Numbered from the stretch's first letter, positions 7,508 to 15,687 are shown. The stretch: DNA of 37,099 nucleotides from UBA7672 sp040398425 (GCA_040398425.1 JBBATZ010000043.1:1-37099); one strand, 5' to 3'. The notes: a model not told the origin generated them from the sequence alone. Program-made: numbers and translations.

Positions 7508-8443
7508 TTATCGCGCTGCCGAGGCCTTCGGCACGGGTCCGGACAGGTCGATGCGGGCGTTGCCTAGACCCAGCTCAAGGCCGCGAGTTTGCCCGGCTGC
7601 AACGATCTCCTGCCACGCAGGCAAAGCGCCGGGGCGAGTCGCAGAAGGACTCGCCGGTATGATCACCGTCGCAGCGAGTCGGGACTGTTGGGCGGCTTCA
7701 AGAAGTTCCGCGACGTCGGTGCACTGCAGCGATTCGCCGGCCATGAGCTGGGCAGAGCCCGCCATGAGGATGCCGGCAGCGACCTTTGTACCCCGCGTGG
7801 CGGCGAGAATGTCGTCCTCTCGAGCCAGGCAACCCGCCAGAACCAGTGACTTCCCTTCGAATTCAATCCGGTAAACACCGCGGGTGCCGAAAGCGCGGAT
7901 TTCGACGACACCTGAGTCGAACAGCAGTTTTCCCAGGAGGCCCTGGTCGGCGCCGTCGGGGTTCAGGGTCAACCGCGGCGCCTTTCCGCCAGAAGCCAGC
8001 AGGTTGGCCCCGTCCACCACGGTGAGCGACCCAGACGGAGCGAAAACCTTCAGGGCGTCGGTGCGCCCCGCCCCGCCACTGGCAACCGCGAGAGACGCCA
8101 GGCCCTCCACAGACTGCAAGTCGACGTCGGGCAGCAGGATCCCGTCGATGTTCGGATGCATCAGGCCGAGGGCCTCAACGGCTTCGGCAGCGCCAGCGCC
8201 TGCATTGTAAATGAAGGTGAGCCCGCCAACTTCGATCGCGACACAGGATTCGCCGGAACAGACCGTCGCACGGAAGGCGTCGGCGGCCGGAAGATGCGGC
8301 CGCGCAAATTCAGCCGCCAGCTTTTGATCGCGAACGAAAGCGTCGATGGCCACGCCCGGTCGCTTGGCCAGCAGCCACCAGCCGCCTGCGATGGCGACGA
8401 CAGCCACGGCGGCAAACAGCAGGATGTCGCGCCGGAGCTTCAA
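7508..8443 (-). CDS. Membrane-anchored protein resembling a metallo-beta-lactamase fold that lacks its metal ligands
   Basis: A 311-residue protein with one N-terminal membrane anchor (about 7-25) and a periplasmic body. The stretch GGLTFIYNAGAG and the following ILLPDVDLQSVEGL (102-115) align in register with the core of metallo-beta-lactamase-fold hydrolases, hLTHxHxDHhxGL. Every ligand is replaced: Asp106 and Asp108 for the two His, Gln110 for Asp, Ser111 for His. Later, GKSLVLAGCLAREDD fits the strand that normally carries the third metal site, again without the ligand pattern. If correct, it is a pseudoenzyme; the fold is inferred from these patterns only. Start TTG 8443 is 3 bp after the stop of the FAH gene, so the two are coupled. 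Cys62 and Cys67 could form a disulfide. Confidence 0.6.
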   Translation of the reverse strand: MKLRRDILLFAAVAVVAIAGGWWLLAKRPGVAIDAFVRDQKLAAEFARPHLPAADAFRATVCSGESCVAIEVGGLTFIYNAGAGAAEAVEALGLMHPNIDGILLPDVDLQSVEGLASLAVASGGAGRTDALKVFAPSGSLTVVDGANLLASGGKAPRLTLNPDGADQGLLGKLLFDSGVVEIRAFGTRGVYRIEFEGKSLVLAGCLAREDDILAATRGTKVAAGILMAGSAQLMAGESLQCTDVAELLEAAQQSRLAATVIIPASPSATRPGALPAWQEIVAAGQTRGLELGLGNARIDLSGPVPKASAAR

Positions 8444-8446
8444 ATC

Positions 8447-9319
8447 CTAACCGATGCGGGTTTCAGCGGTTTCCTGGACGATCGTAGCTTCGATCGCACC
8501 CAGCCGCTCAACTTCAACGCGCACTGTGTCGCCCACCTTGAGGAAGTTGGGCGGCGTATGCGCGACGCCGACGCCGGCTGGCGTACCGGTGAAAAGGAGA
8601 TCGCCGGGTTCCAGTGCGAAGGCCTTGGTCAGGTGCTCGATCTGGGCGGCGACGTCGAAAATCATCTCACTGGTGTTGCCGTTCTGGCGGAGCTCGCCAT
8701 TGACCCAGCATTTGAGGTTCATGTTGGCGATGTCGCCGGCCTCATCCGGCGTCGTGATCCACGGGCCGACGGGGCCATGGGTATCGAAGCCCTTGCCCAT
8801 GATCATGGTCTGCGTGGCGCGTTGCCAGTCGCGGACCGAATAGTCGCATCCAGTCATATAGCCGGCGATGAGCTCGTGGGCGCGTTCCCTTGGAACATGC
8901 CGGCCCCGCTTGCCGATAACGACGACGAGTTCGACCTCGTAGTCGAGTGCGGATGATACCGCAGGCATCAGGACCGGATCGAAAGGTCCGTGCAGACACG
9001 TGGCCTGCTTGTTGAACCACATCTGCGTGGTCGGCGGCTCACGCCCGGTTTCCTTCGCGTGATCGCGATAGTTGAGGCCGATTCCAAGAATCTTGCCCGG
9101 ACGACCGACGGGCGCCCGGAGCTTCACGCTCGCCAAGGAAAGACGGGGCGCGGTTTTCGCGGCGCGCTGGATCGCGTCGATCCCGGCGGGACCTGCGCCA
9201 AGGATATCCACAGGGTTTGTAGAAAGATGCGGGGCGACCTTGCGGAAGTCGATCACTTCATCGCCGTCAATCAGGCCAGGCCCCGATCTGGTCGTGGCAT
9301 CGAAAACACACAGTCGCAT
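8447..9319 (-). CDS. Fumarylacetoacetate hydrolase (FAH) family protein
   Basis: 290 residues with a complete C-terminal FAH catalytic domain, which cleaves C-C bonds in, or decarboxylates or hydrates, small keto-acids using Mg2+. Visible motifs: ILGIGLNYRDHAKE (77-90), metal ligands Glu128 and Glu130 in DYEVELVVVIG, Asp159 in CDYSVRDWQ, GKGFDTHGPVGPW (175-187), and FTGTPAGVG near the C-terminus. The HxxE-type catalytic pair (His87, Glu90) follows the family pattern. The substrate is unknown; the two-domain form is common for 2-keto-4-pentenoate hydratase or fumarylpyruvate hydrolase relatives. First gene of a two-gene operon with the membrane-anchored protein that follows it by 3 bp. Divergent from the DUF262 gene. 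Confidence 0.9.
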   Translation of the reverse strand: MRLCVFDATTRSGPGLIDGDEVIDFRKVAPHLSTNPVDILGAGPAGIDAIQRAAKTAPRLSLASVKLRAPVGRPGKILGIGLNYRDHAKETGREPPTTQMWFNKQATCLHGPFDPVLMPAVSSALDYEVELVVVIGKRGRHVPRERAHELIAGYMTGCDYSVRDWQRATQTMIMGKGFDTHGPVGPWITTPDEAGDIANMNLKCWVNGELRQNGNTSEMIFDVAAQIEHLTKAFALEPGDLLFTGTPAGVGVAHTPPNFLKVGDTVRVEVERLGAIEATIVQETAETRIG

Positions 9320-9413
9320 GAGTCATCCTATCTTGCATGTGCGCGAAGATTGGACCGAACCAAATTGTAGGGCTAGGTACAATGAGAGTTCTGTGTGGTG
9401 GGAAGCGTAAACA

Positions 9414-11081
9414 ATGTCGATCGCTGCTGAGATTCAGCGCATCCGCGATGTGTTCGGTCCCGGCACGGATATCAGGGTTCCTCCCTATCAGCGGGCCTAT
9501 GCGTGGGAGGACGAAGAGGTCGAGGCCCTGATGCAGGACCTGCTGCAGGCCTTTCGCGCCGGCACGATCTACTTTCTTGGAGCCATCGTCGTCATTCGTC
9601 CGCGCAACCGTGGACCATCCGAGGTGGTGGATGGACAGCAACGCCTGACCACCTTGACCGTGATGCTGTGCGTATTGCGCGACCTCTCGAAATCCAAGGA
9701 CGAGGAAGTCCTGCTCCAGAGCATGATCGGGACCGAGACCAAGCCGATGCCCTTCGGCGCGACGCAGCAGAAGTGGCGGATCACGCTGAACCCGATCGAC
9801 GATCCGTTCTTTCGCCGCTTCGTGCAGGAGCGCGGCGCCACGCGGCTGGAGCAATCAGAGCGGGACGCGGCGCGGCATCCGGGTTCGCAGAGCCAGGCGC
9901 GGATCGACGCTGCGATCAGCCATATGCAGGATCACCTCTCGGACATGAGTTCGGAAGAGCGGTCGCGCTTCGTGGTCTGGCTCCTCGACCAGGTGTCGCT
10001 GGCGCGCGTGCGGGTCTCGCAGTTCGAAGTGGCCTACAAGGTGTTCCAGTCGCTGAACCACCGCGGCAAGGCGCTGTCGGACCACGACATCCTCAAGGGC
10101 GTCCTGTTCGACCGCGCACAGTACACATCGGCTGAAGCCACACAGATGTCGGTTCAGTGGAACGCGTACACCGCGCGGCTCGGCGACCGGGGTTTTGGCG
10201 ACCTCTGGAAACAGTTGCGGTCGATCTGTGATCGGGACGGCGCCGGTGAGCTGGTTTCGGGGCTGATATCCGGGATAACGCGGCAGGGTTCGGTGTCAGA
10301 ATTCCTGTCGAAGAAGCTGCCGCGCTATGTGGACGCCTATGACGCCATCATGAGCGGCAAGACCGACGGGTTGCGTCTCGGCGCAGAGGCAAAGCGGCGG
10401 ATCTGTTTCCTGCGCTCGATCCACCATGAGGGCTGGCGCGCGCCTGCGGTGCGGTTTCTCGCGGAGTATGCCTACGACGAGGCGATGGCCGACCGTTTCT
10501 TCTGCGCCATGGAAGGCCTCGCCTATACGATGCAGTATTCGGTGAAGGAGCGCGAGTATCGCGACAAGCGCTATCGCCGCCTGCTCGACGCTATGGACCG
10601 GCCGGAGACGCTATTTGTCAAAGGCTCGCTGCTCGATCTTAGCTCGCGCGAAAGGTCTGACCTGCTGGACCGGCTGCGCGGGCGATTCCCCAATCTCAAG
10701 CAGCGCAAGGCTCTGCTGATGCGCTTCTCTGCGGCCGTTGAAGGCGGCGTGCCGCTGGATCCAGCGACCGACTGCACGGTCGAGCACATCCTGCCGCGTA
10801 CGCCCAACAAGGGCTCCGACTGGTACGAAGAATGGGCGAAGACGCGCGACCGGGAGGACCTGACGGAGTGCATCGGGAACTTCACCTTGCTGACTCATTC
10901 GGAGAACCAGCGCGCCGATCGCAAACCGTTCGTCGAAAAGCTGGCCATCTATTTCGAGACTGGCAAGGCCACCTACGCTCTGAGCAACGACCTGCAAGGG
11001 CGGACGCGCTGGACGCCCGATGATGTGCGTGCCCGGCGGGATGCGCTGATCCAGAGCCTGGCCGACGACTGGGGGCTTTGA
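9414..11081 (+). CDS. GmrSD-type protein: DUF262 (ParB-like) plus DUF1524 (HNH)
   Basis: A 555-residue single-chain protein. The N-terminal DUF262 domain shows VPPYQRAYAW (22-31), FLGAIVV (54-60) and VDGQQRLTTL (72-81), the nucleotide-handling ParB/Srx-like signature. The C-terminal DUF1524 nuclease domain shows VEHILPR with His458, then Asn489 and Asn498, an HNH-type metal site. Known relatives (GmrSD, BrxU and similar) are NTP-dependent nucleases that cut modified, often glucosylated-hydroxymethyl-cytosine, phage DNA. That role is likely here but inferred. No methylase, other defence gene or mobile element lies next to it. ATG 9414 follows GTGGTGGGAAG; a TACAAT hexamer at 9378-9383 may be its -10 box. 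Base use is like the neighbours. Confidence 0.88.
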   Translation: MSIAAEIQRIRDVFGPGTDIRVPPYQRAYAWEDEEVEALMQDLLQAFRAGTIYFLGAIVVIRPRNRGPSEVVDGQQRLTTLTVMLCVLRDLSKSKDEEVLLQSMIGTETKPMPFGATQQKWRITLNPIDDPFFRRFVQERGATRLEQSERDAARHPGSQSQARIDAAISHMQDHLSDMSSEERSRFVVWLLDQVSLARVRVSQFEVAYKVFQSLNHRGKALSDHDILKGVLFDRAQYTSAEATQMSVQWNAYTARLGDRGFGDLWKQLRSICDRDGAGELVSGLISGITRQGSVSEFLSKKLPRYVDAYDAIMSGKTDGLRLGAEAKRRICFLRSIHHEGWRAPAVRFLAEYAYDEAMADRFFCAMEGLAYTMQYSVKEREYRDKRYRRLLDAMDRPETLFVKGSLLDLSSRERSDLLDRLRGRFPNLKQRKALLMRFSAAVEGGVPLDPATDCTVEHILPRTPNKGSDWYEEWAKTRDREDLTECIGNFTLLTHSENQRADRKPFVEKLAIYFETGKATYALSNDLQGRTRWTPDDVRARRDALIQSLADDWGL

Positions 11082-11094
11082 CCCTCACGGTTCT

Positions 11095-11117
11095 GGCAGG
11101 CCGTTGACGGCCCTGCC
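11095..11117 (+). terminator. Hairpin after the DUF262 gene
   Basis: GGCAGGCCG (11095-11103) pairs with CGGCCCTGCC (11108-11117), with one bulged base and a TTGA loop, 14 bp after the TGA stop. There is no T-tract, so it may be a Rho-assisted or weak terminator. Confidence 0.45.
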
Positions 11118-11190
11118 CCGGCGTCGGAACCTCCCTGAAACAATGTGAGGCCGAATCCTCACGCGTATCGGCCCAAGGGGAGAGACGACC

Positions 11191-12492
11191 ATGATCCGCA
11201 GAGGCACGAAACTGCTTGCCGCGACTGCCCTCGCTGGCGGGTTGATGCTGTCAGGCTGTTCGACGGTGACCGACATGATGTCACCGCCCTCGCATCATTC
11301 GATGGTCGCGCGCGATCTCGGCATGCCGACGGCGAACCCGGAGGCGGTTGGCTTCACAAGTGCGGGGCTGGACGCGCTGAACGTAGAATTCCATGCGCTG
11401 GTGGATCAAAAGAAGCTGGCGGGCGTGACGACGCTGGTCGCGCGGCACGGCAAGGTTGTGCACTTCGACACGTATGGCGCAGCCAATGCGGCGACGGGCG
11501 AGGCGCTGAAGCCGGACTCGATTTTCCGCATTGCGTCGATGACCAAGCCGATTACAGGCGTCGCGATGATGCAGCTGTGGGAACAGGGCAAGTGGAAGCT
11601 CTCCGATCCTGTCTCGAAGTTCATTCCCGAGTTCGCGAACCTCCCGGTGAAGGGACCGAACGGATCGCTGGTACCTCAGAGCTCACCCATGACGATGGCG
11701 CAGCTGATGAGCCATTCAGCGGGATTCGGGGTGAGTGCGGTCTACGAGAAGAACAATCTCGGCGAGACTGACCTGCAGGGCATGATCAACAAGCTGGCCA
11801 AGCTGCCTCTCGAGACGCAGCCGGGGACGGCGTGGGACTACGGTCCGAGCGTGAACATCCAGGGTTACATCGTCGAGAAGCTGTCGGGCCAATCGCTCGA
11901 TGCGTATTTCGACGAGCACATCTTCAAGCCGCTGGGCCTGGTCGACACGGGCTTCTGGGCGCCGGGCGAGAAGGCGGCGCGCGTGGTGGCGATCCACACC
12001 TATACGGATGGTGAGATCACCGGGCCGGCCGAGAACAAGGTGACAGCTGAGAAGCCCTCCTTCCTTGCGGGCTCGGGCGGACTTGTCTCCACGGCGGAGG
12101 ACTACTGGCGCTTTGCGCAGGCCGTGCTGAACGGCGGCGAGCTTGATGGCAAGCGCATACTGAAGGCTGACACGGTGAAGCTGATGCGCACCAACGTGCT
12201 GCAGCCCGGTGTTAAGGTCGACCTCTACGGCCCGAGCCAGGAAGGCATCGTCTTTGGCATGGACTTCGCGATCGTGATGGACCCGCAGAAGGCCGCGACG
12301 CCACAGGGTCTCAACACGTTCTACTGGGGCGGCGCGTTCGGAACGTGGTTCTGGATCGACCCGACGAATGATCTCGTGTTCGTGGGCATGATCCAGAACC
12401 TGAACGGCTCGACACCGACGGGCGGCACGCCGCCGGTACGGACCATCTCGCCGCGGCTGACGTATGGCGCGCTGACGGAGCCGGGGAAGTAG
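11191..12492 (+). CDS. Serine hydrolase lipoprotein (class C beta-lactamase / penicillin-binding fold)
   Basis: 433 residues with a lipoprotein signal ending in LSGC (Cys23), so it is lipid-anchored outside the inner membrane. The catalytic domain has the SxxK motif SMTK (Ser116, Lys119), a Tyr motif in WDYGPSVN (Tyr217), and WGGAFG (379-384) at the third-motif position, the pattern of family VIII esterases and class C-like hydrolases. It probably hydrolyses esters or amides; activity against beta-lactams is not implied. ATG 11191 follows a GGGGAGAG site. Only one base separates its stop from the next ATG, so the small membrane protein downstream is made with it. Confidence 0.9.
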   Translation: MIRRGTKLLAATALAGGLMLSGCSTVTDMMSPPSHHSMVARDLGMPTANPEAVGFTSAGLDALNVEFHALVDQKKLAGVTTLVARHGKVVHFDTYGAANAATGEALKPDSIFRIASMTKPITGVAMMQLWEQGKWKLSDPVSKFIPEFANLPVKGPNGSLVPQSSPMTMAQLMSHSAGFGVSAVYEKNNLGETDLQGMINKLAKLPLETQPGTAWDYGPSVNIQGYIVEKLSGQSLDAYFDEHIFKPLGLVDTGFWAPGEKAARVVAIHTYTDGEITGPAENKVTAEKPSFLAGSGGLVSTAEDYWRFAQAVLNGGELDGKRILKADTVKLMRTNVLQPGVKVDLYGPSQEGIVFGMDFAIVMDPQKAATPQGLNTFYWGGAFGTWFWIDPTNDLVFVGMIQNLNGSTPTGGTPPVRTISPRLTYGALTEPGK

Positions 12493-12493
12493 G

Positions 12494-12769
12494 ATGGATC
12501 AGCAATCGCCTCCAGACGCAGAACACGCCGGGCGCGTCGCGTGGATCACGCATGTGAAGCGGCTGCATCGCAACAAGCGCATGTTGGGATTTGCAGGCAT
12601 CGTGCTTGGCGCGGCAATGCTGGTGTGGTGGAAGCTCGATCCGACGGTGCCGAATTGGGCGATGCTGGCCAGCCTTGGCGTGCTGGCAGCGAGCTGGGTG
12701 GTGTTCATCTATGTGATCGTAGCCCGTTGGCAGTGGGTGAAGGCGAACCCTTACATCGCGCACAAGTAA
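12494..12769 (+). CDS. Small two-helix membrane protein
   Basis: 91 residues with two hydrophobic segments (about 31-46 and 56-76) separated by a short WWKLDPTVPNW loop. A basic stretch precedes the first helix and a positively charged tail follows the second. I do not recognise a family. It starts one base after the stop of the serine-hydrolase lipoprotein and ends at the hairpin at 12770-12795, so the two form a bicistronic unit. A role as a membrane partner of the hydrolase is possible, but only the position suggests it. Confidence 0.7.
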   Translation: MDQQSPPDAEHAGRVAWITHVKRLHRNKRMLGFAGIVLGAAMLVWWKLDPTVPNWAMLASLGVLAASWVVFIYVIVARWQWVKANPYIAHK

Positions 12770-12795
12770 ACGGCCGTTCCAGCAGGAACGGCCGT
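12770..12795. terminator. Bidirectional hairpin between convergent genes
   Basis: A perfect 11-bp stem ACGGCCGTTCC-AGCA-GGAACGGCCGT begins immediately at the stop codon of the small membrane protein and lies about 25 bp beyond the stop of the opposite-strand glsB-type gene. Read on the minus strand it is followed by TTTACTTG, so it may serve both sides. Confidence 0.7.
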
Positions 12796-12820
12796 CACCA
12801 AACAGGTCAACGTCTGCAGG

Positions 12821-13078
12821 TTAGAGAAGACGGCGCGGGCGGACCAGTCCGACCAGCGCCAGCAGGATCACCGCGCCGACGGTCGAGACCAGCAGGCTGC
12901 CCCAGAAGCCGGCGAAACTGATGCCAAGCATGCTGGCGGCAATCGCGCCGAGGAATGCGCCCACAATACCAACGATGAGGTTTGTCAGCAGGCCGTGTTC
13001 ACGCCCCATGATTTGCTCGGCGATCCAACCAGCCAGAATGCCGATGATTACAGCGCCAACGATCGAAACTTCATTCAT
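12821..13078 (-). CDS. GlsB/YeaQ/YmgE family stress-response membrane protein
   Basis: An 85-residue, very hydrophobic protein of the transglycosylase-associated (PF04226) family. Three membrane helices are visible, with the signature GILAGWIAEQIMGRE (14-28), then LIVGIVGAFLGAI and a Gly-rich last helix ending in RPRRLL. Family members are induced in stationary phase or under acid stress in enterobacteria; their biochemical role is not settled. ATG 13078 has GGGAGCAACGTC upstream. Convergent with the preceding two-gene unit. Its own short upstream gap leads to another tiny membrane protein on the same strand. Confidence 0.9.
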   Translation of the reverse strand: MNEVSIVGAVIIGILAGWIAEQIMGREHGLLTNLIVGIVGAFLGAIAASMLGISFAGFWGSLLVSTVGAVILLALVGLVRPRRLL

Positions 13079-13141
13079 GACGTTGCTCCCTTGTCTGGAG
13101 ATCCAACGTTATTGGGTGGTCATGGTTCCGACAGGTACGCC

Positions 13142-13261
13142 CTAGCGGCGGCGAACCTTGATCCAGGCAAGGACGCGCTCGCGCCGGCGGACGGCCCAGC
13201 AGAGCATCCCGCCATTGGCGCCCGCTATTGCGAGAACCAGCATTTCATAGGCTGACATCAT
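13142..13261 (-). CDS. Tiny single-helix membrane protein (about 39 residues)
   Basis: The frame is open further upstream, but the best start is one of two adjacent ATG codons (13261 or 13258), which follow GGGAGG at a 6-9 nt spacing. The product is MSAYEMLVLAIAGANGG, then a short hydrophobic run and a strongly basic tail with RRRER and KVRRR. It looks like one N-out or N-in helix with a cationic cytoplasmic end. I recognise no family. It sits upstream of the glsB-type gene on the same strand with a 63-bp gap. Support is the ribosome-binding site and the amphiphilic pattern only. Confidence 0.45.
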   Translation of the reverse strand: MMSAYEMLVLAIAGANGGMLCWAVRRRERVLAWIKVRRR

Positions 13262-13468
13262 TCGAGGCCTCCCAGCAAAGTCCTCCACGGGCAGCAAGAG
13301 TCGCACGAACCGCGCGCTTGTGAAATCGCCGAATTGCACCACTGGCCAGCGACGGGTCGCCGCGCCGAACGCGCGTGATCGACTTCCCTTCCTTGAATTG
13401 GGAGCTATGAACGCAAGATCATTGCGTCAGTGAACCGGGGCGTCGACCCCGATGGAAGGAACCGCCCC

Positions 13469-14251
13469 ATGGCACAGCTGCCCGAAACCCTGTTCGACCT
13501 CACCGGGAAGGTCGCCCTTATCACCGGATCAACCAAGGGTATCGGCAAGGCGATTGCCGAGCAGTACGCCATTCACGGCGCAAAAGTCGTGATCTCTTCG
13601 CGCAAACCCGGCCCCTGTGATGAAGTCGCCGCCGCAATCAATGCGAAGCATGGCGACGGCACGGCCATCGCCTGCCCGGCCAACATCTCATCGAAGGACG
13701 ATCTGAAGCGTCTGGTTGATGAAACCAACTCCGCCTTCGGCAAGATCGACATCCTGGTCTGCAATGCCGCATCGAACCCGTATTATGGCCCGATGTCTGG
13801 CATCACCGACGAGGCCTTTGCCAAGATCCTCTCGAACAACATCATTTCGAACAACACGCTGACGACGCTGGTGGCCCCGCAGATGGCGAGCCGTAAGGAC
13901 GGCGCGATCATCATCATTTCCTCGATCGGGGGCCTGCGCGCCTCGACCGTGATCGGCGCCTACTGTGTCTCGAAGGCTGCCGACGTGCAGCTCGCCCGCA
14001 ACCTCGCCGCCGAGCTCGGGCCGAGCGGCATCCGCGTGAACTGCATCTCACCGGGCCTCGTGAAGACCGACTTTGCCAAGGCGCTGTGGGAAGACCAGGA
14101 GACGAAGGAACAGCGTGAGGAAGAGACCCCGCTGCGCCGCATCGGCGAGCCGAACGACATCGCCGGGGCAGCCGTCATGCTCGCCTCGCGCGCCGGCGCC
14201 TGGCTGACCGGCCAGAACATCGTCGTCGATGGCGGCGTAACAGCGGTCTGA
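13469..14251 (+). CDS. Short-chain dehydrogenase/reductase (SDR)
   Basis: A 260-residue classical SDR that uses NAD(P) to oxidise or reduce a hydroxyl/keto group. The cofactor motif TGSTKGIG is at 19-26, the NAG-like segment CNAASN at 98-103, and the catalytic Ser152, Tyr165 and Lys169 are in SSIGG...YCVSK. The C-terminus LTGQNIVVDGG is typical of family members related to DHRS4 and 3-oxoacyl-ACP reductase-like enzymes. The substrate is unknown. I chose ATG 13469, preceded by GGAAGGA at 9 nt, over the in-frame GTG at 13430. A CGGGG-CGTCGA-CCCCG inverted repeat lies just before the ribosome-binding site. Confidence 0.92.
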   Translation: MAQLPETLFDLTGKVALITGSTKGIGKAIAEQYAIHGAKVVISSRKPGPCDEVAAAINAKHGDGTAIACPANISSKDDLKRLVDETNSAFGKIDILVCNAASNPYYGPMSGITDEAFAKILSNNIISNNTLTTLVAPQMASRKDGAIIIISSIGGLRASTVIGAYCVSKAADVQLARNLAAELGPSGIRVNCISPGLVKTDFAKALWEDQETKEQREEETPLRRIGEPNDIAGAAVMLASRAGAWLTGQNIVVDGGVTAV

Positions 14252-14362
14252 TCCGGCACTTGGCGAAACGGCCAGCGGTCGCCACATTACCGGCTGCCGC
14301 TGAGCCGCTGTAACCTAAGAGAGTTGCCGTGCGTATTAGCCCCTGCCGCTACGGAGGTTTTC

Positions 14363-14770
14363 ATGGCCGACACGCAACATTTCCCATTTGAACGCACCGA
14401 CGCCGAATGGCGCGCGCTGCTGACGCCGGAACAGTACGCGGTCATGCGCAATCACGGCACAGAGCGGCCGGGATCGTGCGCCCTGCTTTATGAAAAGCGT
14501 GCGGGCGTCTTCACCTGCGCCGGCTGCGACACGCCGCTGTTCAACAACACCGTCAAGTTCGAGAGCGGCACGGGCTGGCCCAGCTTCACCACGCCGATCG
14601 AAGGGGCGCTTGGCGAGACGGTCGATCGCAGCCATGGCATGGTGCGTACCGAGGTCCATTGCGACACCTGCGGCAGCCACATGGGACACGTCTTCCCGGA
14701 CGGTCCGCCGCCGACCGGTCTGCGCTACTGCATCAATGGCGTAGCGCTGAACTTCGAGCCGAAGGAATAG
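14363..14770 (+). CDS. msrB: Peptide-methionine (R)-S-oxide reductase
   Basis: A 135-residue MsrB that reduces the R form of methionine sulfoxide in proteins, using thioredoxin for recycling. The zinc site is Cys52/Cys55 (TCAGC) and Cys100/Cys103 (HCDTCGSHMGHVF), and the catalytic Cys123 is in RYCINGVALNF. ESGTGWPSF (67-75) is the usual substrate-site segment. The start is ATG 14363, 6 nt after a strong GGAGG; the GTG at 14324 has no such site. Length is normal and there is no signal peptide, so it is cytoplasmic. It may be co-transcribed with the SDR, about 110 bp upstream. Confidence 0.96.
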   Translation: MADTQHFPFERTDAEWRALLTPEQYAVMRNHGTERPGSCALLYEKRAGVFTCAGCDTPLFNNTVKFESGTGWPSFTTPIEGALGETVDRSHGMVRTEVHCDTCGSHMGHVFPDGPPPTGLRYCINGVALNFEPKE

Positions 14771-14774
14771 CCGC

Positions 14775-15107
14775 TCAACCTGCCCAGCTGAGCACCTGAC
14801 CCGGGGCGCCTTTCATTACGGCGTTCCGGGTCGCCACGGCCATATCGTACTCCGCCGGCGGCATGCATGTGGCTTTCACCTAGGATGCGCTGACCTTCTC
14901 CACTTCGACTTTGAAAGCCAATGCCTTCCGCTCGGCTTCCCAGGCGCCGGCCGCGAAAAACGCCGAGTAGTAGAACGCCTTGGCGGCCGCGCCTTCGGTC
15001 CACGCCTTGCACCACATGTATGTGCTGCCCTGCTGAGCCTGGGCGGGTACGGCGGCGAATGGCGACAAGGCAACCAAGACGGCGCCAGCGGCGATGATCA
15101 TGCGCAT
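14775..15107 (-). pseudogene. Small exported protein interrupted by an in-frame TAG
   Basis: The ATG at 15107 follows GAGGGG and opens a frame with a clear Sec signal peptide (AVPAQA, cleavage about residue 24). The mature part has a Cys33 (YMWCKAW) and FYYSAFFAAGAW. At codon 76 a TAG (14880-14882) stops it after 75 residues. The same frame continues for 34 more codons to TGA 14775, and that continuation reads as normal protein: a second Cys81 in VKATCMPPAEYDMAVATRN, then APGQVLSWAG. The lost Cys would plausibly pair with Cys33. Either the gene is freshly broken, the base is a sequencing error, or the TAG is read through. It is convergent with msrB. The function is unknown; it resembles small exported alphaproteobacterial proteins of about 110-130 residues. 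Confidence 0.6.
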
Positions 15108-15210
15108 GTAGGTCCCCCTCGAGTCTGGCTTCGGTCGAGCCTGCCCTTCCGGCTAGCCGCATTCCCCGCTAACGACCACGGCCAGATGCAGACCCGGCGG
15201 ACACGAACCA

Positions 15211-15687
15211 ATGAGCTTTGACGGCTTTCCCACCCTGCCCGACCACGTAAATGCGCGGTTCAAGACGTTCATGTCGGGCGACCTGCCGCCGGCACACCTC
15301 AACATGGGAATCCGGCCGGACCTCTGGTGCAAGGAAGCCGAAGTTGGCCGCGTGCTGTTCCGCTGGCCGAATGACGGGTCGCGCGACATCGGCGGCGGCC
15401 GCGTTTTCGGCGGCTGGATCGCCGGCCTGTCAGACAACGTGGTCTCGATGTGCATGGTGACGGCGCTGGAGGAAGGGGAAGGTTTCACCACCCAGGACCT
15501 GCAGGTGAAGATCTTCCGACCTGTGAGCGGTGCGGAGATCGTAATCGAGGCCAAACTGGTTAACCGGAGCAAGACTACCGGCTATATCGAAGCGGAATGG
15601 CGCCTGCCGAATGGCAAGATCGCCGCAAAAGTGATGGCCTGGAAGGCGATCCGGCCTATGGAGAGTTTCAACACGCGGAACGAGTAG
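15211..15687 (+). CDS. Hotdog-fold thioesterase (PaaI-like)
   Basis: A 158-residue single hotdog domain of the PaaI/acyl-CoA thioesterase group, which hydrolyses acyl- or aryl-CoA thioesters. The typical helix-turn segment GGRVFGGWIAGLSDN (62-76) carries Gly67-Gly68 and Asp75 where the catalytic acid is expected. It is followed by FTTQDLQVKIFRPVSG, the conserved central strand pair. Substrate unknown. ATG 15211 is divergent from the interrupted exported protein, with about 100 bp between them. The 208 bp to groES hold the heat-shock promoter region rather than a terminator I can recognise. Confidence 0.87.
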   Translation: MSFDGFPTLPDHVNARFKTFMSGDLPPAHLNMGIRPDLWCKEAEVGRVLFRWPNDGSRDIGGGRVFGGWIAGLSDNVVSMCMVTALEEGEGFTTQDLQVKIFRPVSGAEIVIEAKLVNRSKTTGYIEAEWRLPNGKIAAKVMAWKAIRPMESFNTRNE

